Positions 24,992-33,339 of a DNA stretch of 64,000 nt are shown here, piece by piece. Below the pieces are notes generated by a model that saw nothing but the letters and a program-made list of their open reading frames with translations, was not told the DNA's origin and ran no database searches. Position 1 is the stretch's first letter; the number at the start of each line of letters is the position of its first letter. Source of the DNA: JADMIH01 sp035274425 (lineage in GTDB: Bacteria > Chloroflexota > Chloroflexia > QHBQ01 > JADMIH01); the NCBI GenBank assembly GCA_035274425.1, contig DATEOC010000058.1, forward strand, positions 1 through 64,000, given 5' to 3'. Position numbers and translations under genes: made by a program.

Positions 24992-27013
24992 ATGGAAAAA
25001 GTAGAGCCTACAGGTCGAGATCACCCATTTTTGGCGCGGTTGCGGGAGCCTGCGCCTTTGATTTGCGACGGGGCGATGGGCACGATGCTCTACTCTATGG
25101 GTGTGCCTGCCAATACCTGCTTCGATGAGTGCAACCTCTCTAACGCCGATCTGGTGCGCAAGGTGCATGAGGCATATATACACGCCGGGGCCGACATTAT
25201 CGAGACGAATACCTACGGTGCTAACCGCTTCAAGCTAGCTTCTTATGACCTGCACGACAAGGTGAGGCGGATCAACATCCGGGGGGCGAAGCTGGCGCGC
25301 GAGGTGCGGGAGGTGAGCGGGCAGCCTGTATTCGTAGCAGGGGCCGTCGGGCCTCTTGGCAAGCCTATACAGCCGGTTGGCCTCATCGCCGCGTTGGAGG
25401 CGCGTGCTATCTTCCGCGAGCAGATAGAGGCGCTTCTAGAGGGCGGGGTAGACCTCATCATGCTTGAGACTTTCCGCGACCTTGAGGAGATGCGACAGGC
25501 GCTTATCGCCGCCCATGAAGCGTGCGACCTTCCGGTGGTGGCGCAGATGACCTTCGCGGAGGATGGGCGCACGCAGATGGGCAACACTCCCGCCGAGGTG
25601 GTGGCCGCGCTGGAAGAGCTGGGCGCGGACGTGATAGGCTCCAACTGCTCCACCGGGCCTCAGAGGATGGCGCGTGTCGTGTCGGAGATGGCGGCGAATG
25701 CTCAGCGTCCCTTGTCTGCACAGCCAAACGCGGGGTGGCCGGAGATGGTCAATAGCCGTATCGTGTACGTCTCGACGCCTGATTATATGGCGAACTTCGC
25801 AAAGAGGATGGCGGCGGGCGGGGCCAAGATACTGGGCGGCTGTTGCGGCACTACGCCTGCGCATATTAAGGCATTGGCGGAGTGCCTTCGGCAGACGACG
25901 GACTACGGACTACGGACGACGGAAGGGACCGAAGACGAAGGACGAAGGACGAAGGACGAAATTGAGTCTGCTTCCAAGGGCAATGGGACGGCTGGCGTGC
26001 TTATTACTGGGTCGCTTACGAGGGATGCGTTGCGGGTGACGGAGTCGGAAGCGCCGATGCTGCGCGAGGCTGCGCCGCTTGAGGTGAGCGAGGAGCGCAC
26101 TTCGGTCCACGAGGAGGTAGGGTCGTTAGGGTGGAAGTTGGGTAAGGAGTTCGTGGTGAGCGTGGAGCTTGCACCGCCGCGTGGGGTCAACCCGGCGAAG
26201 CTCCTCGCAGGGGCGCACATGCTCAAGGCGAAGGGAGTGGACGCGGTGAACGTCACCGACAGCGCCCTGGGGAGGGCTTCGATGAGCGCGCTTGCGGTTT
26301 GCTACCTGGTGCACCAGCAGGCAGGTTTGAATGTGATACCGCACTTCACCACGCGTGACCGCACGCTGATGGGCATCCAGGCGGAGCTTCTGGGCGCGCA
26401 CGCCATGGGCCTGCGCCACATACTGGCCCTCACCGGGGACGCCCCAAACCCGGTGGACAGGCTTGGGTCGTCCGCCGTATTCGACATCGACTCGATTGGG
26501 TTGGTAAAGCTGCTGACTGGGCTGAATAACGGAGTGGACCTGGCGGGGAACAGCATCGGCGGGAACACCGATTTCCTGATAGCGTGCGCCTTCAACCCCA
26601 CCGCCCGTGACCTTCCCCTTGAGATAGAAAGGCTGAGTCAGAAGCTGGAGGCGGGCGCTCACTTCGTGATGACCCAGCCGGTGTACGACCTTGAGCTGGT
26701 GGAGAGGACGCTTGAGAATGTGCAGCATCTCAACGCGCATATTCTGATGGGGATACTCCCTCTGCAAAGCCACCGCCACGCCGAGTTCCTGCATAACGAG
26801 GTGCCGGGCATCGTCATACCGCCGTTCGTGCTCGAGCGCATGCGTGAGGCTGGAAACGAGGGAAGACGCGCAGGCATCGAGATGGCGCAGGAGATACTAG
26901 AGTATGCGCACGGGCGCTATGCGGGCGTCTACCTGATGCCTTCGTTCGGGCGGTACGAGCTATGCGCGAGCGTGCTGGACGTGCTGCCGAGGTTCACACC
27001 TGTAAGTGCTTAG
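24992..27013 (+). CDS. Bifunctional homocysteine S-methyltransferase / methylenetetrahydrofolate reductase
   Basis: A 673-residue fusion of the yitJ type. The N-terminal half (CDGAMGTMLY, about 19-28) is a homocysteine methyltransferase with zinc-ligand Cys in GSNCSTGP (near 218) and GGCCGTTPAH (near 286). The C-terminal half (VSVELAPPRG near 388; ALTGDAPN; THFVMTQPVYD-type motifs) is a flavin-dependent MTHFR. Together they make methyl-THF and pass the methyl group to homocysteine. The linker (about 300-323) is heptamer repeat read in frame (TEDEGRRTKDE). GGGGGAG precedes the ATG. The riboswitch upstream fits the function. Confidence 0.94.
   Translation: MEKVEPTGRDHPFLARLREPAPLICDGAMGTMLYSMGVPANTCFDECNLSNADLVRKVHEAYIHAGADIIETNTYGANRFKLASYDLHDKVRRINIRGAKLAREVREVSGQPVFVAGAVGPLGKPIQPVGLIAALEARAIFREQIEALLEGGVDLIMLETFRDLEEMRQALIAAHEACDLPVVAQMTFAEDGRTQMGNTPAEVVAALEELGADVIGSNCSTGPQRMARVVSEMAANAQRPLSAQPNAGWPEMVNSRIVYVSTPDYMANFAKRMAAGGAKILGGCCGTTPAHIKALAECLRQTTDYGLRTTEGTEDEGRRTKDEIESASKGNGTAGVLITGSLTRDALRVTESEAPMLREAAPLEVSEERTSVHEEVGSLGWKLGKEFVVSVELAPPRGVNPAKLLAGAHMLKAKGVDAVNVTDSALGRASMSALAVCYLVHQQAGLNVIPHFTTRDRTLMGIQAELLGAHAMGLRHILALTGDAPNPVDRLGSSAVFDIDSIGLVKLLTGLNNGVDLAGNSIGGNTDFLIACAFNPTARDLPLEIERLSQKLEAGAHFVMTQPVYDLELVERTLENVQHLNAHILMGILPLQSHRHAEFLHNEVPGIVIPPFVLERMREAGNEGRRAGIEMAQEILEYAHGRYAGVYLMPSFGRYELCASVLDVLPRFTPVSA
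25891..25962. repeat. In-frame heptamer repeat in the interdomain linker
   Basis: GACGACG/GACTACG words, then GACGAAG words, inside the methyltransferase/MTHFR gene between its two enzyme domains. Confidence 0.93.
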
Positions 27014-27021
27014 ATCGAGCC

Positions 27022-29559
27022 TCAAGGGCCGCATTTGACGCCGCCTGGTACGGGCGGCCACACGCCATTATTTCTCAACCTTGTCGGGGGCACTATCTCC
27101 CTTACCCCCTCTGGGCGGGTCCACGTCCATTCGAGGCCGTTCGTGTTGCCCGTCGCGTCTAGATCGAGCCTGACGTGGTGCCAGCCGGGGGTAAGCTCTA
27201 CGGTATTAGTGATTGGCGGGAAGCCACCTGCTATTGGCACGCCTCCAGGGCCGGGGAAGGGTGCGTCGCCGCACGCCCTGATTACTTCAGTGCCGTCAAT
27301 CTCTAACAGTGCGTGTCCGTCGGTCCGCAGCTCCATAGAATATCGCACTCCCTCCGTGTAAACTTCACCCTCCCAACGGATGCGATTGGCTCCACTAGCG
27401 GGTGGGGAGAGGGGTACAAAGTCAGGGTCGCGTCCGGCCAGGGTAGGTGATAGTGTAGGCGTACCCTTGATGTATGCTAACCCAAATGCGCCTGCGCCCA
27501 CAAACGGGTCTATGCGGCGGGTTGGCGGCGTGTCGTTGGTGGTTACGGCTAGACCTGCATTGGTAGGCAGGGATAAGTCGCTGACATTACTTACCTCAGA
27601 CGCAGGTACTCGATAGGTGAGCGCACTAGGTCCGCCCGGACTCTGTATATGCTCGACCTTGCCGATGGGGTAGTAATACTGTAAGACAGGCAGGTATTGC
27701 ACCTCATCATCGTTGAAAGCGAATATCAGGTCGTGAGCAGTGTCTGCAACGAGTGGTAGTTCGAGGCTTGGGTTGAGCAAGTCACTGGCTTGCACGCTCG
27801 GAGCTATCATCTCACCTATTGCGGGGTAGAAGGGCTGCCAGGAGTTGCCCACGAAGATTGCCCTGTCGTTCGGCCCAAGCGTTGCGAGGAATCGGCCCTG
27901 AGCTGCCTCGAATGAGGGCGGCACCGTCGCAGGGTAGATGGCGAGGTAGAAGTAAGCGTTGCCCACAGCTATGAGGGCCATACCTCCTGCTATTGCTCCC
28001 CTCCCGTAGAGCCACCATTTCTTGCTTATTTTACGCAAGGAGGTGAGCAGTAGGGCGGGTAGAAGAGCTATCGCAAGGAAAAACATAGGGAAGGCTGCTG
28101 CCCAGTGGTTTAGTGCAGGCACGTGTAACCTATCTACGAGCGTGCCCCCTACGAAAAGCACACTCGCACCCCACAGCAGCACCAGGAAGTAGGCGGGGTG
28201 CCGCCAACGCCATACCAAAACTCCCACGCCCAGCAAGAAGAGCACCGCCTCCGCGGGTGAGAGGAGCGGCCCCCAATAGACATGATCGCCGCTTGGTAAC
28301 ACGCTCAAACCGAGGAAGTTCCGCCACGCCAGTGGTGAAAGGACGTTCCAGTTTGCCGCCAGTGCCTCCCAGGAAGTGGGCACGATCTCACGCACGTTCA
28401 ATTGCTCCAAACCGCGCCCGGCCCACATGCCGGGGTTCCTAAAGAAGTAAGCCAGCAGCGGGCCGAAGCCTACGATGAAGCCGACAACCACAATAGCGAA
28501 ATGACCCATGCGCGCACGGAAAGCGCGAAAGTGGAACACCGCCATGTAACCTACGAACGCGGGGAGGAGGTAGGGGAGGAGGCGAGTGCCATAGTATGTG
28601 TACATGCTTAGGCCCCCCACCAGCCCCGCCCAGGCGTAATCGCTCACACGATGGGAGCGCAGCCCGCGCACGAGGAAGTAGAAGCAAAGGGTCCAGAAAA
28701 ATGCGGTGGTAATGTTGTTGATAGAGGTGCGACTGTAGTGGATAGCGACGGGGGAGGTTGCCAGGGCGAATGCGGCCAGCGCGGCAGCAGTGCGACCGGC
28801 AATGAGTCTGGTCAGTCCATACAGAGGTACCACTGTTAAAGCGCCCACCAATGCCACCCCGAAGCGCACCCCACCCAGGCCGGTCCCCGCAACGTGCATC
28901 AGCGCGCCCGAAACCGCGAACCACATGCTCGGTAAGCCAGTGTCTGACCAGGTGGTAGTGAAGAGGGAAATCTGTGGGCCACGGTAGAAGCGCATCGCCT
29001 CGTCGTAGGCTATAGCTTCATCGTAGTGGAAGCGCCAGGGGATGTCGTTGAGCGCGGTGAGGTACGTGAATAGCGCCAGCGCGATTATGCCCTCGAAGAT
29101 GATGACCTCGGCGCGGGTCCAGGGTGGCCCTACCCTGGCTTCACCACCTGGAGTTTGCCATCCGGCGAGTACCGCGACCAGCGAGGCCATACTTGCGAGC
29201 CACAGGATGCCCTGCCACCCGAAGATGGCATCGGGGTCGGCCAGCCACGCCAGCATTCCCCCCAGGGAGAGCGCCAGAGCGCCTGCTATGCCCGCGAGCC
29301 GCCATGACAGAACCCTATCGAGCAAGGAGAGCTTGAGAGGCAGCAGTCGCCCTCCAACTGTGCCTGAATTCAGATCAGGGAGCGGCCTCGGTCGTATACT
29401 ACTCCATGCCACAGCCGCAAGCGCCATCGCGCCGAGAAGTATCCACGCTCCAAAGCACTGCCAACTCTGCCTGAACAGAAGGGTCTCCCCCAGGCTACCC
29501 AGCGCGATGGCGAGAGCACCAAGTGCCGCTCCTCGTCTCGGACAGGCGGGATTCATCAT
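27022..29559 (-). CDS. GT39-like membrane glycosyltransferase with extracellular C-terminal PA14-like domain
   Basis: An 845-residue polytopic protein. The first ~520 residues have about 12-13 hydrophobic segments and, in the first large loop, WRFHYDEAIAYDEAMRFYRG, the acidic site of GT-C (ArnT/PMT, GT39) enzymes that take sugar from a polyprenyl phosphate. A periplasmic region follows. The last ~120 residues (RIRWEGEVYTEGVRYSMELR, GHALLEIDGTEVI, VELTPGWHHVRLDLD) look like a PA14-type beta-sandwich that could bind glycan. The start shares one base with the stop of the NUDIX gene (TAATG). Confidence 0.83.
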   Translation of the reverse strand: MMNPACPRRGAALGALAIALGSLGETLLFRQSWQCFGAWILLGAMALAAVAWSSIRPRPLPDLNSGTVGGRLLPLKLSLLDRVLSWRLAGIAGALALSLGGMLAWLADPDAIFGWQGILWLASMASLVAVLAGWQTPGGEARVGPPWTRAEVIIFEGIIALALFTYLTALNDIPWRFHYDEAIAYDEAMRFYRGPQISLFTTTWSDTGLPSMWFAVSGALMHVAGTGLGGVRFGVALVGALTVVPLYGLTRLIAGRTAAALAAFALATSPVAIHYSRTSINNITTAFFWTLCFYFLVRGLRSHRVSDYAWAGLVGGLSMYTYYGTRLLPYLLPAFVGYMAVFHFRAFRARMGHFAIVVVGFIVGFGPLLAYFFRNPGMWAGRGLEQLNVREIVPTSWEALAANWNVLSPLAWRNFLGLSVLPSGDHVYWGPLLSPAEAVLFLLGVGVLVWRWRHPAYFLVLLWGASVLFVGGTLVDRLHVPALNHWAAAFPMFFLAIALLPALLLTSLRKISKKWWLYGRGAIAGGMALIAVGNAYFYLAIYPATVPPSFEAAQGRFLATLGPNDRAIFVGNSWQPFYPAIGEMIAPSVQASDLLNPSLELPLVADTAHDLIFAFNDDEVQYLPVLQYYYPIGKVEHIQSPGGPSALTYRVPASEVSNVSDLSLPTNAGLAVTTNDTPPTRRIDPFVGAGAFGLAYIKGTPTLSPTLAGRDPDFVPLSPPASGANRIRWEGEVYTEGVRYSMELRTDGHALLEIDGTEVIRACGDAPFPGPGGVPIAGGFPPITNTVELTPGWHHVRLDLDATGNTNGLEWTWTRPEGVREIVPPTRLRNNGVWPPVPGGVKCGP

Positions 29560-30056
29560 TACTGATGAGATGTGGTATTTCCATCTGCTTGCCTCGTCGC
29601 TATCCAGATAAGCCTTCTTAGACTCTCCGGCAAGCCGTCGGGGAAATCAGTGGGATAGAAGAAGTCGGCGTATGCGATCTCGGCGTTAGGCTTGAAGCTC
29701 GCGAGGCTTTCGCCCGGCAGGGGCTGGCAGTCGAATATCATGTCTACCAGCTTGCGGTCGGTATGCGCGCCTGCCGAGAGTAGGCGTTTTACCTCTACCC
29801 TCATCCCCGTCTCCTCGAATATCTCCCGGCGCAGGCAATCTTCCAGCGTCTCGCCAGGCTGTAGCCCGCCTCCCGGCACGCCCCAGGGTGAGCGGCGGCG
29901 ATAGGTGTGCCTCAATAGCAGCACGCGCCCTTCGTCGTCGCGCACCAACCCGACCACCCCCACCGTATACTTCGGGCTGAGCAGCCAGACGAGCCTATTG
30001 CGGAGCTGTTTACCCAGTGGCAACCGGCCCCATAGCCAGGTGAGTATGCTTTTCAT
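29559..30056 (-). CDS. NUDIX hydrolase
   Basis: A 165-residue protein. The NUDIX box GGGLQPGETLEDCLRREIFE continuing ETGMRV matches GX5EX7REUXEEXGU. The flanks (GVVGLVRDDEGRVLLLRHTY, YRRRSPWGVPGGG) suggest a nucleoside-diphosphate or sugar-nucleotide substrate, not identifiable further. I choose ATG 30054-30056; the reading frame extends upstream to 30164 only through heptamer repeats. It is one base from the downstream membrane GT gene, so probably co-transcribed. Confidence 0.9.
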   Translation of the reverse strand: MKSILTWLWGRLPLGKQLRNRLVWLLSPKYTVGVVGLVRDDEGRVLLLRHTYRRRSPWGVPGGGLQPGETLEDCLRREIFEETGMRVEVKRLLSAGAHTDRKLVDMIFDCQPLPGESLASFKPNAEIAYADFFYPTDFPDGLPESLRRLIWIATRQADGNTTSHQ

Positions 30057-30066
30057 GGTTTGTGGA

Positions 30067-30185
30067 TGACGGACGACGGACGATGATGCGCGAAACGTGA
30101 AACGTGATGCGTGAGAATAGTGCCTACTGCTTACTGCCGTCTGTCGTCTGTCGTCTAATCTCACGCATCACGTTTCACGTTTCAC
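30067..30185. repeat. Heptamer arrays forming a long hairpin
   Basis: Words GACGACG, TGATGCG/TGAAACG, CTACTGC and CGTCTGT occur in series. Segments 30093-30116 and 30159-30182 are perfect 24-bp inverted repeats. The right arm reaches the last codons of the lipoprotein gene, so the hairpin may end its mRNA. Confidence 0.92.
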
Positions 30186-31000
30186 GGCTTCGCGCTATCC
30201 AACACTACCTCGCCCGTAACGGCGTTGAAGATAACGAACGCTTGCTGGGCGGGGTCGGCGCTGAATGCCTCGTAGGCGAGCGTGGGAGGAGCGCCGCCAG
30301 ATTGTGGCGTGGGTAGGGGGCCGACACCCAAAGGGGCAGGGGCTATGAGGGCGATGCCGATGCTTTTGATTGCGGAGTTCCCTGCTGATGCGTCTATCTT
30401 GTCTGAATCGATCAGGTGACCGGCGTCCAGCGTGGCCAGGTCGAGGGGTGAGAGCCGTGGGTCGGAGAAGCTCCCTAGCATCTCGCCCGTGACGCTCCCC
30501 TCGGCTACCAGGTCAACCTCGGTGCCGTCCATGCTGATGGCTACGCCGCCGCGAGAGGGAGAGACTGCCACCAGGGTCCAGTTGCGCCCCGTACCGCCGG
30601 GGGTTGGCTCGAACACATCCGGGTCGCCCAATGCGACTCCGAGCAGAAGCTTTTGCTGGCCGGGGCGCACATTCGCCAGCATCGCCAGTCGCACATCGGA
30701 CTGCCAGGCCAGCGCTTTCGGCTTCAGCGCCGCGAGGGCCTGTAGCGCGGTGAGAGGCTCGCCCGTGCTGGTGATTGTGACCGGTGTAGGGGAAGGAAAG
30801 TCGTCTACAGGCGTGGGCGGGGGCGTGATAGGTGCGGCATCAACGACGGTAGGCGTGCCTATAGTCTGTGTAGTCTGTGCAGGCAGGGTAGGCTGACGCG
30901 GCTGCGACGTTGGCTGTGGGGCAGGCCCACTGTCGCAGGCGGAAACCAGAGCCATCAGCATAACCATAGTTGCGAACAATACGATGCGTTTATTCATCAC
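30182..31000 (-). CDS. Secreted lipoprotein of unknown function
   Basis: A 272-residue protein with a type II signal peptide: KRIVLFATMVMLMALVSAC, lipobox LVSAC with Cys22 as the lipidated residue. A Pro/Thr/Gln-rich linker (residues 25-75) leads to a globular domain with LTALQALAALKPKALAWQSD and GRNWTLVAVSP. That part resembles a substrate-free extracytoplasmic domain, but I do not recognise a family. The final residues (GEVVLDSAKP) run into the heptamer hairpin. Confidence 0.75.
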   Translation of the reverse strand: MMNKRIVLFATMVMLMALVSACDSGPAPQPTSQPRQPTLPAQTTQTIGTPTVVDAAPITPPPTPVDDFPSPTPVTITSTGEPLTALQALAALKPKALAWQSDVRLAMLANVRPGQQKLLLGVALGDPDVFEPTPGGTGRNWTLVAVSPSRGGVAISMDGTEVDLVAEGSVTGEMLGSFSDPRLSPLDLATLDAGHLIDSDKIDASAGNSAIKSIGIALIAPAPLGVGPLPTPQSGGAPPTLAYEAFSADPAQQAFVIFNAVTGEVVLDSAKP

Positions 31001-31010
31001 TCCCCTACTT

Positions 31011-31040
31011 TTTCGTCCTTCGTCTTTCGTCCTTCGTCCG
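31011..31040. repeat. Heptanucleotide tandem repeat (CGTCCTT word)
   Basis: Four copies of CGTCCTT/CGTCTTT, the complement of the GACGAAG word, in the 42-bp gap between the isochorismatase and lipoprotein genes. Confidence 0.9.
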
Positions 31041-31042
31041 GT

Positions 31043-31798
31043 TTATTGTATCCCCTTGACCACCAGCATCCCATTTAGCGCGAGTTGGTACAGGAAGACC
31101 GCGTGCATCAGGTCGCCATCGTGGGGCATCGCACCTATCTTTTGGGCTGTTTCCAGTGGCAGATCGTAGGTCTGCACGCAGTTGGCAGGGACGATGACAT
31201 GTATGCGCCTGTCTATCGCGTTGGCTCCGAGCTTCAGGTGCATCGCCAGTTGGTACAGGCAGAGGTCGGTGCAGTCGCCCACCGTGATGAAGGTATTCAC
31301 TTCGGGCCGCAATTGGAGCCACCTGTCCATATCGGTGTGGAGGGCAGGGTGGAGGGAGTTCTTGCGTATCACATCGAACAGGTGGGAGAAGGGGAGGGAG
31401 GCGAGCGACTCCACCATCTCGGCTTCTTCGGTGCCGCGTATGCCGTGCGGGCCAAACTGCTCGAACTCAACGGCATCATGGGTGTGGTACTCTTGAAGCA
31501 GGGCGAAATTCGTAACACCCATGTCGTGCGCGAGACTGAACACCTGCACGCTAGGCTCGACCACGCCTGCTATGCGCGGAGAGGCAAGGTTGCCCTTGTA
31601 GCAGAAGCCAACGATGAGGTCGGCGCTGATGATAGCGACATTCTCAGACTTTATGTCATTCTCACGCATGAACGCAACCAGGCGGAGAGTGGGTAGGGCG
31701 TCCAGCCAGCCGTCCAGCCATTGGAGGAAGAGCTTGCTTCCGGCTGCCAGGTCGGGAACAGATGTCTCTGTTCGTTCGGCATCTATCGTTGTAGTCAC
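31043..31798 (-). CDS. Isochorismatase-like cysteine hydrolase
   Basis: A 251-residue protein of the isochorismatase/nicotinamidase fold. The catalytic Asp is in IISADLIVGFCYKG, the metal-side histidines in LLQEYHTHDAVEFEQFGPHG, a Lys in VIRKNSLHP and the Cys nucleophile in VGDCTDLCLYQLAM. The Tyr-His-Thr-His-Asp segment resembles nicotinamidase, so nicotinamide deamidation is possible but unproved. The start is GTG with GGGGG seven nt upstream. Its lipoprotein neighbour is separated only by repeats. Confidence 0.86.
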   Translation of the reverse strand: MTTTIDAERTETSVPDLAAGSKLFLQWLDGWLDALPTLRLVAFMRENDIKSENVAIISADLIVGFCYKGNLASPRIAGVVEPSVQVFSLAHDMGVTNFALLQEYHTHDAVEFEQFGPHGIRGTEEAEMVESLASLPFSHLFDVIRKNSLHPALHTDMDRWLQLRPEVNTFITVGDCTDLCLYQLAMHLKLGANAIDRRIHVIVPANCVQTYDLPLETAQKIGAMPHDGDLMHAVFLYQLALNGMLVVKGIQ

Positions 31799-31835
31799 TT
31801 ATATACCCCCTTGTCTCTTTGTCTGCCCTTTCCAT

Positions 31836-31841
31836 TATAAT
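31836..31841 (+). promoter_or_regulatory. -10 element giving a near-leaderless mRNA
   Basis: A perfect TATAAT lies 11 bp before the ATG at 31853, so the mRNA would have a leader of only about 5 nt. A weak TTGTCT (31811-31816) is 19 bp upstream. No ribosome binding site precedes the ATG. Confidence 0.55.
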
Positions 31842-31852
31842 GCCTTGTAGCT

Positions 31853-32680
31853 ATGTTTAGGCGACTCACCGGGCGCTTGGGGAGACGAGGGAAGCGCGAA
31901 TATTCCGTAGTGCAGCCAGATGCGGCCCTCACCAGGAAGGCGGGCGGCCACGGCGACCATTGGGGCTGCGTCTACCGCGAAGTCCAGCGAGACGACCTGT
32001 TCAACTTCATCCGCAGGGCCATTGAGGAGGATGCCACTCCTGACGCAGCAGGGCAGGGTATCAGAGTTTATCGCTCCACTGGAGATGGACTAAGAGTGTG
32101 CGTGTTGATAAAGGATGGGCAGTTAGAGAGCGCATACCCTGAAGTGTACGGAGGCCCCGTATGGCCCCTAACCATCACTGAGGTCGTGCCCTGGGCTAAT
32201 GGCGTTGAGGGGCAGCTAACCGGCACGTGTAAGGGCGCAACCGTGAGCTTTCTCGACACGTGCTTCTACGCAAACCAGCGCCTTTACAGGATAGGCGAGA
32301 CCTACAACTTCCAGATGGGTGCGCTTGCTTACAAGGTAAGTAGGGCAGAGGAGATGGAGGCTGAGAGCGGTACTGGCGATAGCACGACGAAGGTATCTTT
32401 TCAGGGGGCGCGAGCTTACATGCCTGCGTTACTCAGCAACGAGAGGGCGGACATTGACGACTACTGGTTTTATAGCCCTGTCGAGGCTCCACCCTCGGAG
32501 GTTGAGTTTGACGGCAGGTCACTGAATGTGCTCCCAATCACGCTGGCGCTGCCCGGCGATTTCGAGATGAGCGTCCCCCTCTATGCGGCGCAGCACACGT
32601 CAGGTCCGGGCATGACGGGGATAGTGCAGGGCGATGATCTGACAGGGTTCCTGTGGCTCCAGGGATATTTAGAGGGCTGA
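31853..32680 (+). CDS. Conserved-looking soluble protein of unknown function
   Basis: A 275-residue protein without signal peptide or membrane segment. A basic N-terminus (RRLTGRLGRRGKR) is followed by an alpha/beta part with PLTITEVVPWANGVEGQLTG, SFLDTCFYANQRLYRIGETY and FQMGALAYKV. These suggest a beta-barrel (OB-like) core. I do not recognise the family. The 7-bp gap to the next NUDIX gene suggests a shared mRNA. Confidence 0.65.
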   Translation: MFRRLTGRLGRRGKREYSVVQPDAALTRKAGGHGDHWGCVYREVQRDDLFNFIRRAIEEDATPDAAGQGIRVYRSTGDGLRVCVLIKDGQLESAYPEVYGGPVWPLTITEVVPWANGVEGQLTGTCKGATVSFLDTCFYANQRLYRIGETYNFQMGALAYKVSRAEEMEAESGTGDSTTKVSFQGARAYMPALLSNERADIDDYWFYSPVEAPPSEVEFDGRSLNVLPITLALPGDFEMSVPLYAAQHTSGPGMTGIVQGDDLTGFLWLQGYLEG

Positions 32681-32687
32681 TTTTGGA

Positions 32688-33305
32688 ATGGAAAGCGCTG
32701 ACAACAACCTTAGAGATGATACGTGGCCTCGCGTCAAGCCTGGGGAGAGATACAGGCGTGCGGCGGTACTGATGCTCATCTACCCTCGCGGGGGTGAAGA
32801 CCACATGGTCTTCATGCGGCGCACCGAGACGGTTGAGCATCACAAGGGGCAGATTTCCCTCCCCGGGGGAGCGAAAGACCCCACCGACGCTGACCTGGTG
32901 CAAACGGCTCTGCGTGAGACGCAGGAAGAGCTGGGTGTGGACCCCTCCGCCGTCGAGGTGACAGGGAGGCTGCGTGATATATTCGCGAGGGTGAGCGGCT
33001 TCCTGATTACGCCCATAATCGCGAGGCTGAAGCCTGGCTACCTGGCGGAGGAACTGACGTTCACGCCCAGCGCGGATGAAGTAGCAGAGGTAATCGAAGT
33101 GCCGTTGAGCGCCCTGCGCGACGAGGCGATACACCATACGAAGCCATACACCGCCCCGGACGGCTTCCAATATGACATTCACTATTATACTTATGGCCCT
33201 TATGAGATCTGGGGAGCGACGGGGCGTATCTTGTACGAGTTTCTGGGGGGTCGGGGGTTAGGGGTCAGGGGTCGGGAGTTGGAGACTGATGGTGCTGACG
33301 CCTAA
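32688..33305 (+). CDS. CoA pyrophosphatase-like NUDIX hydrolase
   Basis: A 205-residue NUDIX protein with ISLPGGAKDPTDADLVQTAL leading to RETQEELGV, the extended box of the NudL/COG0494 CoA diphosphatase type, preceded by MVFMRRTETVEHHKGQ. It would cut CoA derivatives to 3',5'-ADP and phosphopantetheine. The last ~20 residues (GGRGLGVRGRELE) derive from a GGGGTTA/GGGGTCA heptamer array. It is downstream of an unknown gene and upstream of a serine hydrolase. Confidence 0.85.
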   Translation: MESADNNLRDDTWPRVKPGERYRRAAVLMLIYPRGGEDHMVFMRRTETVEHHKGQISLPGGAKDPTDADLVQTALRETQEELGVDPSAVEVTGRLRDIFARVSGFLITPIIARLKPGYLAEELTFTPSADEVAEVIEVPLSALRDEAIHHTKPYTAPDGFQYDIHYYTYGPYEIWGATGRILYEFLGGRGLGVRGRELETDGADA

Positions 33306-33321
33306 CCCCTGACCCCTCACA
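33245..33321. repeat. Inverted heptamer array (GGGGTCA word)
   Basis: GGGGTTA/GGGGTCA/GGGGTCG words occur inside the 3' end of the NUDIX gene, with the complement CCCCTGACCCCT just after its stop. The two can pair and may act as a terminator-like hairpin. Confidence 0.85.
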
Positions 33322-33339
33322 GGAGAGAAGCAATCAGTT

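Noticed and set aside
30057..30164. 36-residue N-terminal extension of the NUDIX gene
   Set aside because: It is encoded entirely by heptamer repeats; the ATG at 30056 directly precedes normal protein sequence.
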